DNA of 64,000 bases from Rothia sp035916755. GTDB lineage: Bacteria > Actinomycetota > Actinomycetes > Actinomycetales > Micrococcaceae. The notes beneath the pieces are model-generated. The model made no database searches, was not told the origin of the DNA, and was given only the letters and a program-made list of their open reading frames with translations. Shown piece by piece: positions 53,748 to 62,762 of this stretch; positions within the stretch are counted from its first letter, which is position 1; every line of letters begins with the position of its first letter. The DNA is taken from NCBI RefSeq assembly GCF_035916755.1, contig NZ_JAYWIX010000004.1:62001-126000 (forward strand), given 5' to 3'. The position numbers and the translations under genes are program-made.

Positions 53748-54575
53748 CTAGGCCTTGGGGCTGAGGTCGATGCCAACGTACTTTTCGTAGATGGCCTTGA
53801 AGTCGCCGTTTTCAAGGTGCTTGGCGATGGAGTCGTTGATGGCGGTCTGCAGGGTGGTGGCGCCCTTGGGCATGAGGATTGAGGCCTGGGAGGCGTCGCC
53901 GAGCACACCGTCGAGCAGGCGGATGGGGGCGTCGGGGTGCTGCTCCTGATAGTAGGCGAAGGTGACGGCATCGTTACCGCAGGCGTCCACGCGGCCGGTG
54001 AGGACCTGCTCGATGGCTTCGTCGAAGCCGGTGACGATGGTCATCTGGGCGCCAGCTTCTTCGAGCAGGGTGCGGAAGTTAGAGGTCTCTGATGAGGCTG
54101 CGGTGGCGCCGTTGAGGTCGGCGATGGTCTGCAGGCTGGAGTCCTGCAGGACGGCGACCTTGCCTTCTGAGGCGACGTAGGGGTTGGAGAAGTCGTACTT
54201 CTGCTTGCGCTCTTCGGTGGGTGAGACGTTGTTGATGACGATGTCGTAGCGGTCAGCATCGACACCGGCGATCAGGGAGTCCCAGGGGGTTTCGGTGTAT
54301 TCTGCGGTGACGCCCAGGTCGGCGGCGATGAGGTCGCCGATTTCCTTTTCTATGCCGACGAGTTCGCCGGCTTCGTTGTGGTAGTTCCAGGGGGCGAAGG
54401 TGCCTTCGAAGCCGATGCGGATCTTGCCGGCGTCCTTGATGGCCTGCAGCTTGTCGGCAGCTGCGGAGGATGAGCCGGAGGTGGTGGAGGATGAGGAGCC
54501 GCAGGCGGCCAGGGCCAGGGCGAGGGCGGACGCGCCAGCGGCAGAGAGCGCGGTACGGCGGGTGATGTTCTGCAT
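53748..54575 (-). CDS. Cystine/polar amino acid ABC transporter binding lipoprotein
   Basis: A 275-residue SBP_bac_3 protein. The signal holds a twin-arginine-like NITRRTALSAAG and a lipobox LAACGSS at about residue 24. Family marks: GFEGTFAPWNYHNEAGELVG, and DIVINNVSPTEERKQKYDFS. The ATG at 54573-54575 is the true start (AAAGGTAAA upstream); upstream starts add an unrelated segment. Resembles TcyA/FliY-type cystine-binding proteins, which fits the lyase gene next to it. Confidence 0.9.
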   Translation of the reverse strand: MQNITRRTALSAAGASALALALAACGSSSSTTSGSSSAAADKLQAIKDAGKIRIGFEGTFAPWNYHNEAGELVGIEKEIGDLIAADLGVTAEYTETPWDSLIAGVDADRYDIVINNVSPTEERKQKYDFSNPYVASEGKVAVLQDSSLQTIADLNGATAASSETSNFRTLLEEAGAQMTIVTGFDEAIEQVLTGRVDACGNDAVTFAYYQEQHPDAPIRLLDGVLGDASQASILMPKGATTLQTAINDSIAKHLENGDFKAIYEKYVGIDLSPKA

Positions 54576-54615
54576 GGGTTTACCTTTCGGTGGTGGTGTT
54601 TTGGAAAAGGAAAGT

Positions 54616-55752
54616 TTAGGCGGCGTCGAGGGCGCCGATGATATCGGCGCGCAGGTCCTCAACGTCCTCAATACCAACGGCTACACGCACCAGGCGGGTG
54701 GTGAGGCCAGCGTCGTCGCGGTCTTCTGGGGAGTAGGCGCCCTGGGTCATGGTGGTGGGCAGGCAGACCAGGGACTCGATGCCGCCGAGGGAGACGGCGA
54801 AGGTGAAGACCTGCAGGGCATCGAGGAAGGCCTTGATGTCGTAACCTTCTTTGATGGTGAAGGAGAAGAGGGCACCCTTGCCGGTGGCCTGTTCGGCCTG
54901 GATCTTAGCTTCTTCGGCGCTGTAGGAGCCGGGGAAGTAGACGGTGTCGACGGCGGGGTGGGCGGCTACTGCTGCGATGAGGAGGTCGGCATTGGCCTGT
55001 TGGCGTTCCATGCGCAGGGACAGGGTCTTGACGTTCTGCAGCAGACGGTAGGAGTCGATGGGTGAGAGCACGCCGCCAGAAATCAGCTGGGCCTTGAAGA
55101 GCTTGTCGGCCAACTCTGCGTTGTTGGTGGTGGCGACGCCCGCGAGCAGGTCGCCGTGACCCGCCAGGTACTTGGTGGCTGACTGCACCACGATGTCTGC
55201 ACCCAGGTCGAGGGGCTTCTGCAGGTAGGGGGTCATGACGGTGTTGTCGACAACCAGCAGGGCACCGTGGCGGTGGGCCAGCTCGGCGACCTTCTTGATG
55301 TCGGTGACGCGCAGGGTGGGGTTGGAGGGGGTCTCGATAAAGACCATGCCCACGTTCTTGCCCTCAAAGTGGGCGTCGGAGAGGGTGGAGAGGTCGTAGA
55401 CCAGCTCGTGCTCCACCCCGCGCTTGGGGAGTTCGATGGTGGCGAAGCGGTAGTTGCCGCCGTAGACGGGCATGCCCATGATGAGGGTCTGTCCGTGTTC
55501 CAGGATTCCCATAGCTGCGGCGGTGGCGCTCATGCCGGAGGCGTAGAGGAAGGCGTGCTCGGCGCCTTCGATGGCGGCGAGGGTAGTTTCTGCCTTGGAG
55601 CGGGTGGGGTTGCCGCCGCGCTGGTATTCGAAGGGGCCTTCGGTGCCGTCGGTGGGCTGGCCGAAGGTGGAGGCGGTGTATATCGGGGGCACGACTGCCT
55701 GCTCTTCGTTAGAGTGCACGGCGTGAATGGCGCGAGTGGTAAAGCCTGCCAC
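54616..55752 (-). CDS. Cystathionine gamma-synthase / gamma-lyase family PLP enzyme
   Basis: A 378-residue Cys/Met-metabolism enzyme. The PLP lysine is in VVQSATKYLAGHGD, with DNTVMTPYLQKPLDLGAD before it and YQRGGNPTRSKAETTLAAIE near the N-terminus. It could be a synthase, a lyase or methionine gamma-lyase; the neighbouring cystine-type importer favours breakdown of cystathionine or cystine. GTG start at 55750-55752 with AAAGGA upstream. First gene of the operon running down to 52272. Confidence 0.9.
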   Translation of the reverse strand: MAGFTTRAIHAVHSNEEQAVVPPIYTASTFGQPTDGTEGPFEYQRGGNPTRSKAETTLAAIEGAEHAFLYASGMSATAAAMGILEHGQTLIMGMPVYGGNYRFATIELPKRGVEHELVYDLSTLSDAHFEGKNVGMVFIETPSNPTLRVTDIKKVAELAHRHGALLVVDNTVMTPYLQKPLDLGADIVVQSATKYLAGHGDLLAGVATTNNAELADKLFKAQLISGGVLSPIDSYRLLQNVKTLSLRMERQQANADLLIAAVAAHPAVDTVYFPGSYSAEEAKIQAEQATGKGALFSFTIKEGYDIKAFLDALQVFTFAVSLGGIESLVCLPTTMTQGAYSPEDRDDAGLTTRLVRVAVGIEDVEDLRADIIGALDAA

Positions 55753-56053
55753 GGTGATTCCTTTCGATATCAAGAAAAGCGTATCTGTAGAGCCTATACC
55801 GGCAATCTACAAGACAGAGAATTAATGTTACGCATTTATGACGTTACTCTTGGGCAAACACAAGAGATATAGCCAAGGGCACATCCGCGCCTGCCCACGA
55901 GCCTCATCGGCGCACCTCTCCTGCTCCCAGCCACCTCCAGCCGGTATTCTTAAAGGTAAGCGGTCAGGCATCGTTGCCAAGAGTTCTCTCCCCCTATTCA
56001 AAGAACACACACCGCCCACACATGTCCCTTCCACACTGAGGTCCAAACGCCCT

Positions 56054-58276
56054 ATGCCCTCCTCCCCCATCCATCGCCGTACCCTCATTCACGGCGCAGC
56101 CTGGTCTGCCCCAACCATTATTGCCAGCTCGGCGGTGCCCGTCTACGCCGCCTCAACGCCGTCCGCCGACCCTTTTGCCTCCGTGGCAGCAGAACTGGGC
56201 GGCATCTCCTTCACCGAGTCACAGACCGTCTATGACTCGCTCTCACCCACCATTCGCTTTACCGACATCACCAACAAACGGCTGGAGATTTCCCGCCGCA
56301 CCGGGCGTCCTTTCAACTCCGTGACCGAGGCAGAGGCCCGCGCCGAGCTACGCCCAGAGGTGCTCAAAGCTACCGGCCTTGAGAAGCAGTTCAACGTCTC
56401 AAAGTTCCTGGCCCAAAACACTCTCACCGCGATTGCCGCAAACCCTCTCTACGCCCATCTCTCGCCCCAAGAGCGCGAAACTCTGATTACCAATAAGGTC
56501 AGCCGGCGCAAAGAGCAGTTCCTGCTGGGCCTGGCCTACCTGCGGTCGCTCTACTCCTTCGAGCTAGACGGCGTGAATGTGGCCGAGGCCCTCATTGCCA
56601 ACCCCGAGCAATTCGGCATCACCGGGGTTGACCCGATTGACTACATTCTCAATATCGGCTCCCAGCGGGCTAGCGCACTGGCCTTCAACAACTCCCCCGC
56701 TGCCCACCGCACCGTGGTGCGCCTGCCGGAGCTCACCAGCTTCATTGCCGACCGGGCGGGCACCAGCGACCTGGACGCCTGGATGCGCGAGCAGAGCGGG
56801 GCCATCATTGCGGACGCCGCCGCCCCGCTCTACAGCAAGCTGGCGGCAGACCCTGCCACCCAGCGCTTTATTCTGCCCCTGCTTTCGCAAGAGAATGACG
56901 GGGTCTATGTTGCAACCACCCCGGCCTCTATTACCTTCGGCCATACCTACACCTATGTAGACCCCGCCACCGCAGGTAGCAGCACCACTGAGAAGACCGC
57001 CTTCATCGACGAGCTCAACCGCCGGGCAGCCGAGCAGAACGCCTTTGTGGAACTCTGGACCCGCCTGACTCCCGCCTACGCCGGCGAGCTCACCGGAAAC
57101 CGCCTGGCGATTGACACTTTCCAGGGTTACAAGGCCCAGAACATCTCAGCCTCCTGGCTGCCCAAGACCAATCCCGGGGCTATCAGCGACTTCTTCGCGC
57201 CCCTCAACCTCTGGGCGCCCTACACTCAGGCAGCCGCCCAGGCCGAGGGCACCGGCATGCGCTACTTCATGGGCAAGGCTATCTCGGCCAACGGTGTGAC
57301 TACCTATGGCCACGAGATGACCCACCTGATCGATGACACCCTGCTCACCAAGGGCCACGGCCTGCGCGATGGAGTAGGCGGAGAAACCATAGCCCGCGGC
57401 ATCTTCGAAGGCCCCGACGCCCCCACCTCAGCCATCGTTGGCTTCAACCAGTACTTCGACTGGACCTCGGTCGCCGACCGCCTGCACAACAGCAGTCCCG
57501 AGCAGTTCGCCACCAAGCAGGACCTCTCTGCCTACATGCGCCAGCAGCTCGACACCCTCTATCTGCTGGATGCCCTCGAGGCAGAAGCTATCCTGCGCTG
57601 CCAGGCCGAAGAGCGCGCCGTCCTGCTCAACCGCCTGAGCCAGACCCCGCGCGGCACCACCGGCCACACCGACGACACCTTCAGCGCCATCACCGTGGAC
57701 GAAGCTGCCGCCCTCTCAACGGTGGAAGACTTTACTGCCCAGGGCCTGGTGGTATCCCGCTACCAGTGGCGCGGCATCAGCACCATTGGCACCGCACCGG
57801 CCAACAGCTACTACACCATCCCCCTGTTTGACCCGGCTTACGGCGCCTACACCCCCGCTACCGGGGCGCCCGGTGATATTACCGTCCGCCGTCAGGCCTT
57901 CGACCTGCTGGCCTACAAGGGCTACGACGAGGGCATGGTCCCCTACATCTCCAACCAGTACAAGGCCTCTGCAGGTGGGGCGCTCTCGGATAGCTTCATC
58001 ATGGGGCAGATCGGCATTGCCGACTATGCCGCCGACCGCGCGGCCCGCTACCGCCAGGGGCTTGAGCGGGCGGGGGCGTCCGGGGTCTTCCCCTTCACCC
58101 ACCGTGGCCAGACCATCGCCTCCCTCGACGACCTGCGGGCCCAGTTTGACCAGGCCCTCGCCGCCGACCTGCCCCACCTACAGCAGGCCCGGGCTGGCTC
58201 TACCAGCGCTATCTGGTCGGTGACTGCCGTGCGCGAGCTCAAGGCCTCCTTCTACCGGGCGGCTATGCAGCTCTAG
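56054..58276 (+). CDS. Tat-exported M26-like (Zmp/IgA-protease type) zinc metallopeptidase
   Basis: A 740-residue protein. Tat signal SPIHRRTLIHGAAWSAPTII, cleaved near VYAAS. Zinc motif H420-E421-x-x-H424 in TYGHEMTHLIDDTLL, followed by GHGLRDGVGGETIARGIFEG, which matches the HExxH...G.GAE...GL pattern of M26 (ZmpB/IgA1 protease) catalytic domains. The ligand Glu would be the one in GGET. No LPxTG anchor is seen, so it is likely released. ATG at 56054 is used because it opens the signal; the frame stays open upstream for 216 nt. The 300-bp gap before it shows no other gene. Confidence 0.82.
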   Translation: MPSSPIHRRTLIHGAAWSAPTIIASSAVPVYAASTPSADPFASVAAELGGISFTESQTVYDSLSPTIRFTDITNKRLEISRRTGRPFNSVTEAEARAELRPEVLKATGLEKQFNVSKFLAQNTLTAIAANPLYAHLSPQERETLITNKVSRRKEQFLLGLAYLRSLYSFELDGVNVAEALIANPEQFGITGVDPIDYILNIGSQRASALAFNNSPAAHRTVVRLPELTSFIADRAGTSDLDAWMREQSGAIIADAAAPLYSKLAADPATQRFILPLLSQENDGVYVATTPASITFGHTYTYVDPATAGSSTTEKTAFIDELNRRAAEQNAFVELWTRLTPAYAGELTGNRLAIDTFQGYKAQNISASWLPKTNPGAISDFFAPLNLWAPYTQAAAQAEGTGMRYFMGKAISANGVTTYGHEMTHLIDDTLLTKGHGLRDGVGGETIARGIFEGPDAPTSAIVGFNQYFDWTSVADRLHNSSPEQFATKQDLSAYMRQQLDTLYLLDALEAEAILRCQAEERAVLLNRLSQTPRGTTGHTDDTFSAITVDEAAALSTVEDFTAQGLVVSRYQWRGISTIGTAPANSYYTIPLFDPAYGAYTPATGAPGDITVRRQAFDLLAYKGYDEGMVPYISNQYKASAGGALSDSFIMGQIGIADYAADRAARYRQGLERAGASGVFPFTHRGQTIASLDDLRAQFDQALAADLPHLQQARAGSTSAIWSVTAVRELKASFYRAAMQL

Positions 58277-58306
58277 AGCCCCCTAGCGTTAGAGCCCCAG
58301 GAACTG

Positions 58307-58344
58307 AAAAAGTCCCGCTCCCTGGTGAGGGAGCGGGACTTTTC
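58307..58344. terminator. Bidirectional terminator
   Basis: AAAAAGTCCCGCTCCCT and AGGGAGCGGGACTTTT around GGTG, with A and T tracts on both sides, between the convergent metallopeptidase and NlpC/P60 genes. Confidence 0.93.
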
Positions 58345-58372
58345 TCAAGAAAAGACGCTGTTGGCGGTTGCC

Positions 58373-59218
58373 TTAGCTGTTGTAGCCAGCGGGTGATACG
58401 AAGATCGGTGCGGACGCGGTGGGCAGGTTCACTGAGAAGATGGAGGTGCCCATGCCATTCCAGCCACCGTGTACAGCCTGACCGTTGCCAATGTAAACAG
58501 CGATGTGCTGCTGGCCGAAACCGTTGGACTGGTAGAGAACCAGGTCGCCGGGCTGGGGGTTGGAGGTTACGGTACCCAGTGACATGTAGTCCATGGGCCA
58601 GCCGTGGAAGTTGATGCCAGCGGCACGCAGGGAGTTGGTTGCCAGCATGGTGCAGTCGGTCTGAGCGTTGACGGCTGCGGCGGCCAGGGCGGCTGCTACA
58701 ACAGCGTCGCGCTTAGCCTGGTTGGTGGCGGTGGAAAGAGTGGGGGTTGCTGCGGGAGCGGCGGTGGTTGCTGCAGGTGCAGGAGCGGGTGCCTGGGTTG
58801 CTGCAGGAGCTACAGTCTCAACGGGGGCAGGAGCGGGGGTTGCCTCTACAACCTCAACGGTCTCGGACTGAACAGCAACGGTGGCTTCTTCGGCAGGAGC
58901 TTCAACGGGTGCTTCTTCAACAACCGGAGCTTCTTCTACGGGAGCCTCTTCAACGACGGGGGCTTCCTCAACGGGAGCTTCTTCGATGACGGGGGTTGCC
59001 TCGACGGGCTTTTCGGGAGCTACGATGTAAGCGGGAATACCCCAGCTTACAACCTTGCCTTCACCTGCAACGGCGAATGCCTTGAGCAGGGGGGCTGAAA
59101 CAGCTGCACCGTTGTCTACGGTGGTCTGCGGGGCTTCATTGACGGCTGCGTTTGCTGCTGCGAGAACAGCGCCGGACAGGATGACGCCTACCGCACCTAC
59201 TGAGAGTGAACGACGCAA
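58373..59218 (-). CDS. Secreted NlpC/P60-type cell-wall hydrolase
   Basis: A 281-residue exported protein: signal peptide MRRSLSVGAVGVILSGAVLA, a linker of (E)EAPVEEAPVV repeats (about residues 72-115) and Ala/Pro-rich stretch to 165, then a small NlpC/P60 domain. Catalytic Cys189 is in QTDCTMLATNSL and His238 in GQQHIAVYIGN; the usual DCSG is DCTM here. Expected to cut peptidoglycan stem peptides. The ~250-bp leader upstream contains paired AACGAT sites at 59342-59379. Confidence 0.87.
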   Translation of the reverse strand: MRRSLSVGAVGVILSGAVLAAANAAVNEAPQTTVDNGAAVSAPLLKAFAVAGEGKVVSWGIPAYIVAPEKPVEATPVIEEAPVEEAPVVEEAPVEEAPVVEEAPVEAPAEEATVAVQSETVEVVEATPAPAPVETVAPAATQAPAPAPAATTAAPAATPTLSTATNQAKRDAVVAAALAAAAVNAQTDCTMLATNSLRAAGINFHGWPMDYMSLGTVTSNPQPGDLVLYQSNGFGQQHIAVYIGNGQAVHGGWNGMGTSIFSVNLPTASAPIFVSPAGYNS

Positions 59219-59341
59219 TGTTGTACCTTTCGTCTCTTCTTGAGATTTCGCAGCCGGGTTGCTGCTACTGCTGGGTGGCCCATACGTGGGGTTTGTGGGC
59301 TCCCATGCTTCCCTCGGAAGCTGATTGGACTCTGAACAGCC

Positions 59342-59379
59342 TATAACGATTTGGTAACGATGTATACCGAATCGTTATA
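59342..59379. promoter_or_regulatory. Dyad with direct AACGAT repeats upstream of the NlpC/P60 gene
   Basis: TATAACGATT (59342-59351) and AATCGTTATA (59370-59379) form a 10-bp inverted repeat. Inside it AACGAT is repeated with an 11-bp step (59345 and 59356), typical spacing for an OmpR-type response regulator. In related actinobacteria MtrA controls cell-wall hydrolases, so it is a candidate. The leader between here and 59218 (about 120 nt) is G-rich and may fold; no riboswitch class could be confirmed. Confidence 0.45.
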
Positions 59380-59524
59380 AAAAGTTGATTTTCCTGCCCT
59401 ATGTCACGTCTCTAAAGACACCCAAAAGACCCTGAAAATCACCTGTTAATACTGGTCACCCTGGGGTTACTGGCGAGTAACCTGTGCGGGCAGAACCTAC
59501 CGAAATAAAATGCGACACGATAGC

Positions 59525-59563
59525 GGCCGGGTCACGGTTTCATGACGAAACTGTGACCCGGCC
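59525..59563. terminator. Hairpin between the NlpC leader and the pirin remnant
   Basis: GGCCGGGTCACGGTTTC and GAAACTGTGACCCGGCC, 17-bp arms with one mismatch and a 5-nt loop, downstream of the minus-strand pirin remnant. Confidence 0.75.
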
Positions 59564-59621
59564 GGTTACTTAAGGGGGCTTTGAAGGCGGACGCGCACCC
59601 GCCCACTCCCCTGCCCGGGGG

Positions 59622-59980
59622 CTAGTCGCCGCGTAGCTTCAAGCACGCGTTGGGCAGATCGGGGGCAGGAGTCACTGACGTGCGAAGCTTCTCTTCATAT
59701 TCCCCGGGCAGCAGCACCACCCCGCCAAAGCGGGGGTAGCCGGGGCCGGCGTCCTGCCCACTCCCCTGCCCACCGACAGTGAGGGCCTCGGGCACAAAGT
59801 TTTCGAAGGCGGGGGCGGTGTTCATGTCTCGGTGGGGCAGGGCGATCCAGAGTTGGATGCCGTGCAGCACGGTGGTATCTGGCGTGGAGTATTCGGAGTG
59901 ATTGATGCCGTAGCCGGCGGTCATAAGGTTGAGTTCGCCGGGGCGGACGGGGGTGAGTGGGTGTGAAGGTTGGGGCAAGC
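59622..59980 (-). pseudogene. Pirin-family remnant
   Basis: The minus-strand frame HPLTPVRPGELNLMTAGYGI then NHSEYSTPDTTVLHGIQLWI is the central cupin part of pirin. Pirins run about 300 residues; the metal-ligand HxH N-terminal region and most of the C-terminal cupin are missing, and the upstream side runs straight into a long inverted repeat at 60000-60072. It ends at 59622 after a drifted tail. A CTCCCCTGCC word next to GGCGTCC occurs inside it at about 59748-59770. Confidence 0.75.
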
Positions 59981-59999
59981 GGACGGTGGAGGGCAGATA

Positions 60000-60072
60000 C
60001 GCCGAATGCGACTCCTTTTCCCGAGCGGGCGTTGCTTTAACGTCCTGTTGGGAAAAGGAGTCGCATTCGGCG
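60000..60072. repeat. Long perfect inverted repeat (23-bp arms)
   Basis: Arms 60000-60022 and 60050-60072 are exact complements (CGCCGAATGCGACTCC then TTTTCCC) around a 27-nt centre with its own weak pairing. It touches the truncated 5' end of the pirin remnant and lies about 85 bp before the CRISPR remnant. Confidence 0.85.
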
Positions 60073-60156
60073 GTGCGCCCTAGGCAGAGAGGACGGTCTT
60101 GCGACGCTTTAGCTGAGTACCAACGTCCTTCAGCCAAGTCCCACGGTTAGAAACCG

Positions 60157-60368
60157 CAGGGACTTCCGTAGTGGGGGGTATTTCCCGGCGTGCAGGCGCT
60201 ATCCGGGCTGCTGGGTACTCTTCCCCGCACTCGCGGGGGTATTTCCAGCGAGCAGCGCCTTCGGTTTAAGGTACATAACATTCCCCGCTCAGGCGGGGTA
60301 CTTCTGTTGGTAACCGCCACCTATGGACACGGCTTGCCCATTCTCCGCTAAAGTGGAGGAATGCCTTA
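60157..60368 (+). CRISPR. Decayed type I-E CRISPR array (four repeats)
   Basis: Four diverged repeats of about 29 bp start at 60157, 60218, 60279 and 60339, a period of 60-61. The best is the second: CTCTTCCCCGCACTCGCGGG followed by GGTATTTCC, a type I-E pattern (CCCCGC-nnnn-GCGGGG). The first keeps only GGGGGGTATTTCC; the third has CATTCCCCGCTCAGGCGGGG; the fourth CATTCTCCGCTAAAGTGGAG. The three spacers are about 32 nt and differ from each other. Repeats differ too much for a working array. No cas gene is found in the window. Confidence 0.8.
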
Positions 60369-60522
60369 ACGTTATAAACCCATATGAGGAACAGCGATAT
60401 CCTTACCTGCGCCAGATACAGTAGAGACTTAAACTCAGTGTTCTCGGGAAATACCCATTTAAACCAGAAATGACCACCTAGTTCGTGGTCATTTCTGATG
60501 TAGATGGTACCTACCCCAGGGG

Positions 60523-61026
60523 CTAGGCCAGCACCTGCCGCTTTGACGAAATCACGCCGGTCACGAACCCGGCCAGGTGCAGGCCGCCGTGGAAGCGGGC
60601 GTGCTCAATCTTCACGCACCGGTCCATCACCACGTTCAGCCCGGCGTCCTCACCCAGGCGCGCAGCCTCCTCATTCCATGATCCCAGCTGCATCCACACC
60701 GTCTTCGCGCCTACCTCAATGGCTTCCTGAACCACACCCGGTAGGTCCTCGTTGCGGCGGAAAATCTCCACCAGGTCAGGGGCCTCAGGCAGATCAGCCA
60801 GCGACGCATACACCTTCTGCCCCAGCACCTCCTTACCCTTCGCCGCCAAAATCGGGTTCACAAAATACAGGGTGTAGGGGCTCGACGACTGCAAATACGT
60901 CGCCACAAAATACGAAGACCGCGAAATCTTGTCAGACATACCCACAATCGCAATGGACTTCGTCTCGTGCAAAATCTTCAGTCGCTCAGGCGCGCTGGGG
61001 CCTTCCCAGGTACGAATCTCAGTCAC
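60523..61026 (-). CDS. CoA-binding domain protein (YccU-like)
   Basis: A 167-residue protein with a Rossmann-type CoA-binding fold: SIAIVGMSDKISRSSYFVAT near the N-terminus, NPILAAKGKEVLGQKVYASL, and AKTVWMQLGSWNEEAARLGE, ending with the VVMDRCVKIEHAR motif. Such genes often sit beside O-acetylhomoserine sulfhydrylase; here it follows metY with three bases between, so they share an operon. Biochemical role unknown. Confidence 0.9.
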   Translation of the reverse strand: MTEIRTWEGPSAPERLKILHETKSIAIVGMSDKISRSSYFVATYLQSSSPYTLYFVNPILAAKGKEVLGQKVYASLADLPEAPDLVEIFRRNEDLPGVVQEAIEVGAKTVWMQLGSWNEEAARLGEDAGLNVVMDRCVKIEHARFHGGLHLAGFVTGVISSKRQVLA

Positions 61027-61029
61027 GGC

Positions 61030-62532
61030 TTAAGCCTCCTTCTTGGGTGCAGGAATTTCGCAGGCGGGTGCGGACGCTCCAGCCCCCTCACGCGCTGCGC
61101 GCTCGGCAGCGTGGGCGGCGGCGTCCGCCTCCAGTGCCTGCTTCTGGGCAGCTGCCTCAGCTTCGGCAGCCTCGCGGCGGGCTACCAGCTCGTCCGCGCT
61201 GGCAGTACCGACGACCTCACCGGCGTGGTTGCGGCCAGAGGCAATGGTCAGAGCCTGGTCCAGGTCCCAGATAATATCGACGGCATCTTCCAGCCCCACC
61301 GAAATACGAATCAGGTCTTCGCCCACACCACCGGCTGCCAGCTGCTCAGCGGTCAGCTGCTGGTGGGTAGTTGAGGCGGGATGCAGAATCAGGGTTCGGG
61401 CATCGCCAATGTTGGCAAGGTGCGACGCCAGCTGCAGGTTCTTGATGAACTCGGCGCCCACGTCGCGTCCGCCCGCCTTCTCAGTACCGGCAACGCCGAA
61501 GGAGAAGACCGACCCAACACCCAGCGGCAGCAGCTTCTGCGCCCGCTCATAGTGGGGGTGCTCGGGCAGGCCGGCGTAGTTAACGTAGGAGATGCGGGCG
61601 TCCTCGTTCAGCCAGGCAACAACGTCCTTAGCGTTGGCCAGGTGGGCGTCCATGCGCTGGGGCAGGGTCTCAACGCCCTGCAAGAGGTTGAAAGCGGCCT
61701 GGGCTGAGAGGGAGGGGCCAAAGTCGCGCAGCTGCTCCGAACGCAGCTTGGTCAAAAAGCCGTACTCGCCGAAGTTACCCCACCAGGAAATGTTGTTGTA
61801 CGAGGGAATCGGCTCGGTCATGGTGGGGAACTTGCCATTGCCCCAGTTGAAACGACCCGACTCGACGACCACACCGCCCAGGGTGGTGCCGTGCCCGCCC
61901 AGGAACTTAGTGACCGAGTGAATCACTATGTCAGCGCCATGCTCAATGGGGCGAATCAGGTAGGGGGTAGAGAGGGTGGCATCGACGACCAGGGGGATGT
62001 CGTTCTCGTGGGCCACACGGGCCAGGCCCTCTAGGTCAGCGACCTGACCCGAGGGGTTAGCCACGGTCTCGGTATAGAGGGCCTTGGTTTCGGGGCGGAT
62101 TGCGGCGGCAAAGTCGGCAGGGTCGGTGCCGTCCACAAAGGTCGTGTCGATACCGAAGCGGCGCAGGGAAACATCCAGCTGGGTGATGGTACCGCCGTAG
62201 AGGTTGGACGAAGCAACGATATGGTCGCCGGCCTGGCAGAGTGCCGCGAAGGTAATGAACTCAGCGGCCATACCCGAGGCAGTCGCTACCGCGCCGATAC
62301 CGCCCTCCAGCGAAGCGATGCGCTCTTCCAGCGCCGCCACGGTCGGGTTGCCCAGGCGGGAGTAGATGTTGCCGTACTTCTGCAGGGCAAAAAGGTTGGC
62401 GGCGTCGTCCGCGTCCTTAAAAACAAAGGAGGTGGACTGGTAAATCGGAACCGCACGGGCACCGTGCTCGGCGTCGGGGGTACCGCCCGCGTGCAGGGCG
62501 CGGGTGCGGAAGCCAAAAGTATGCTCAGCCAT
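61030..62532 (-). CDS. metY: O-acetylhomoserine aminocarboxypropyltransferase (sulfhydrylase)
   Basis: A 500-residue PLP enzyme making homocysteine from O-acetylhomoserine and sulfide. YQSTSFVFKDADDAANLFAL and the PLP lysine in VIHSVTKFLGGHGTTLGGVV are characteristic; the extra ~45-residue segment before NPYLIRP-type region sets it apart from cystathionine synthases. The last ~65 residues (after LTIASGRNHAGEV) are an Ala/Glu-rich helical tail beyond the usual end. ATG at 62530-62532 with AGGAGA upstream; a longer frame to 62589 has no ribosome binding site. First gene of the operon. Confidence 0.94.
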   Translation of the reverse strand: MAEHTFGFRTRALHAGGTPDAEHGARAVPIYQSTSFVFKDADDAANLFALQKYGNIYSRLGNPTVAALEERIASLEGGIGAVATASGMAAEFITFAALCQAGDHIVASSNLYGGTITQLDVSLRRFGIDTTFVDGTDPADFAAAIRPETKALYTETVANPSGQVADLEGLARVAHENDIPLVVDATLSTPYLIRPIEHGADIVIHSVTKFLGGHGTTLGGVVVESGRFNWGNGKFPTMTEPIPSYNNISWWGNFGEYGFLTKLRSEQLRDFGPSLSAQAAFNLLQGVETLPQRMDAHLANAKDVVAWLNEDARISYVNYAGLPEHPHYERAQKLLPLGVGSVFSFGVAGTEKAGGRDVGAEFIKNLQLASHLANIGDARTLILHPASTTHQQLTAEQLAAGGVGEDLIRISVGLEDAVDIIWDLDQALTIASGRNHAGEVVGTASADELVARREAAEAEAAAQKQALEADAAAHAAERAAREGAGASAPACEIPAPKKEA

Positions 62533-62762
62533 GGACTCTCCTGATGGTAGGCGTAGTTCTCTACCCTCCATAGTCACCCATGCCCGCACTGCGGCGGTAA
62601 CTTATTTCACCGTGTGAACAGGTTACGCAGCGTTACTATAACGTGACCAAAACCCCCAGCTTCTCTACAAGCTAGCTCATAGGAAAACACAGGGTTCTAC
62701 GAGAGAATAGAGAAAGTTTTGTCACCGGGCGGCTGCCCGCACTCGCAGAAGAAAGGGCACTC

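Noticed and set aside
55753..56053. Riboswitch or gene in the 300-bp gap before the metallopeptidase
   Set aside because: Only weak dyads (CTGTAG/CTACAAG) are seen; the frame is open upstream of the Tat signal but without start signals or motifs.
59219..59340. c-di-AMP (ydaO) riboswitch before the NlpC/P60 gene
   Set aside because: Such genes are often under ydaO control, but I could not match the conserved ydaO core here.
60504..61274. 256-residue plus-strand frame
   Set aside because: Antisense to the CoA-binding gene and metY; Pro/Arg-rich shadow.
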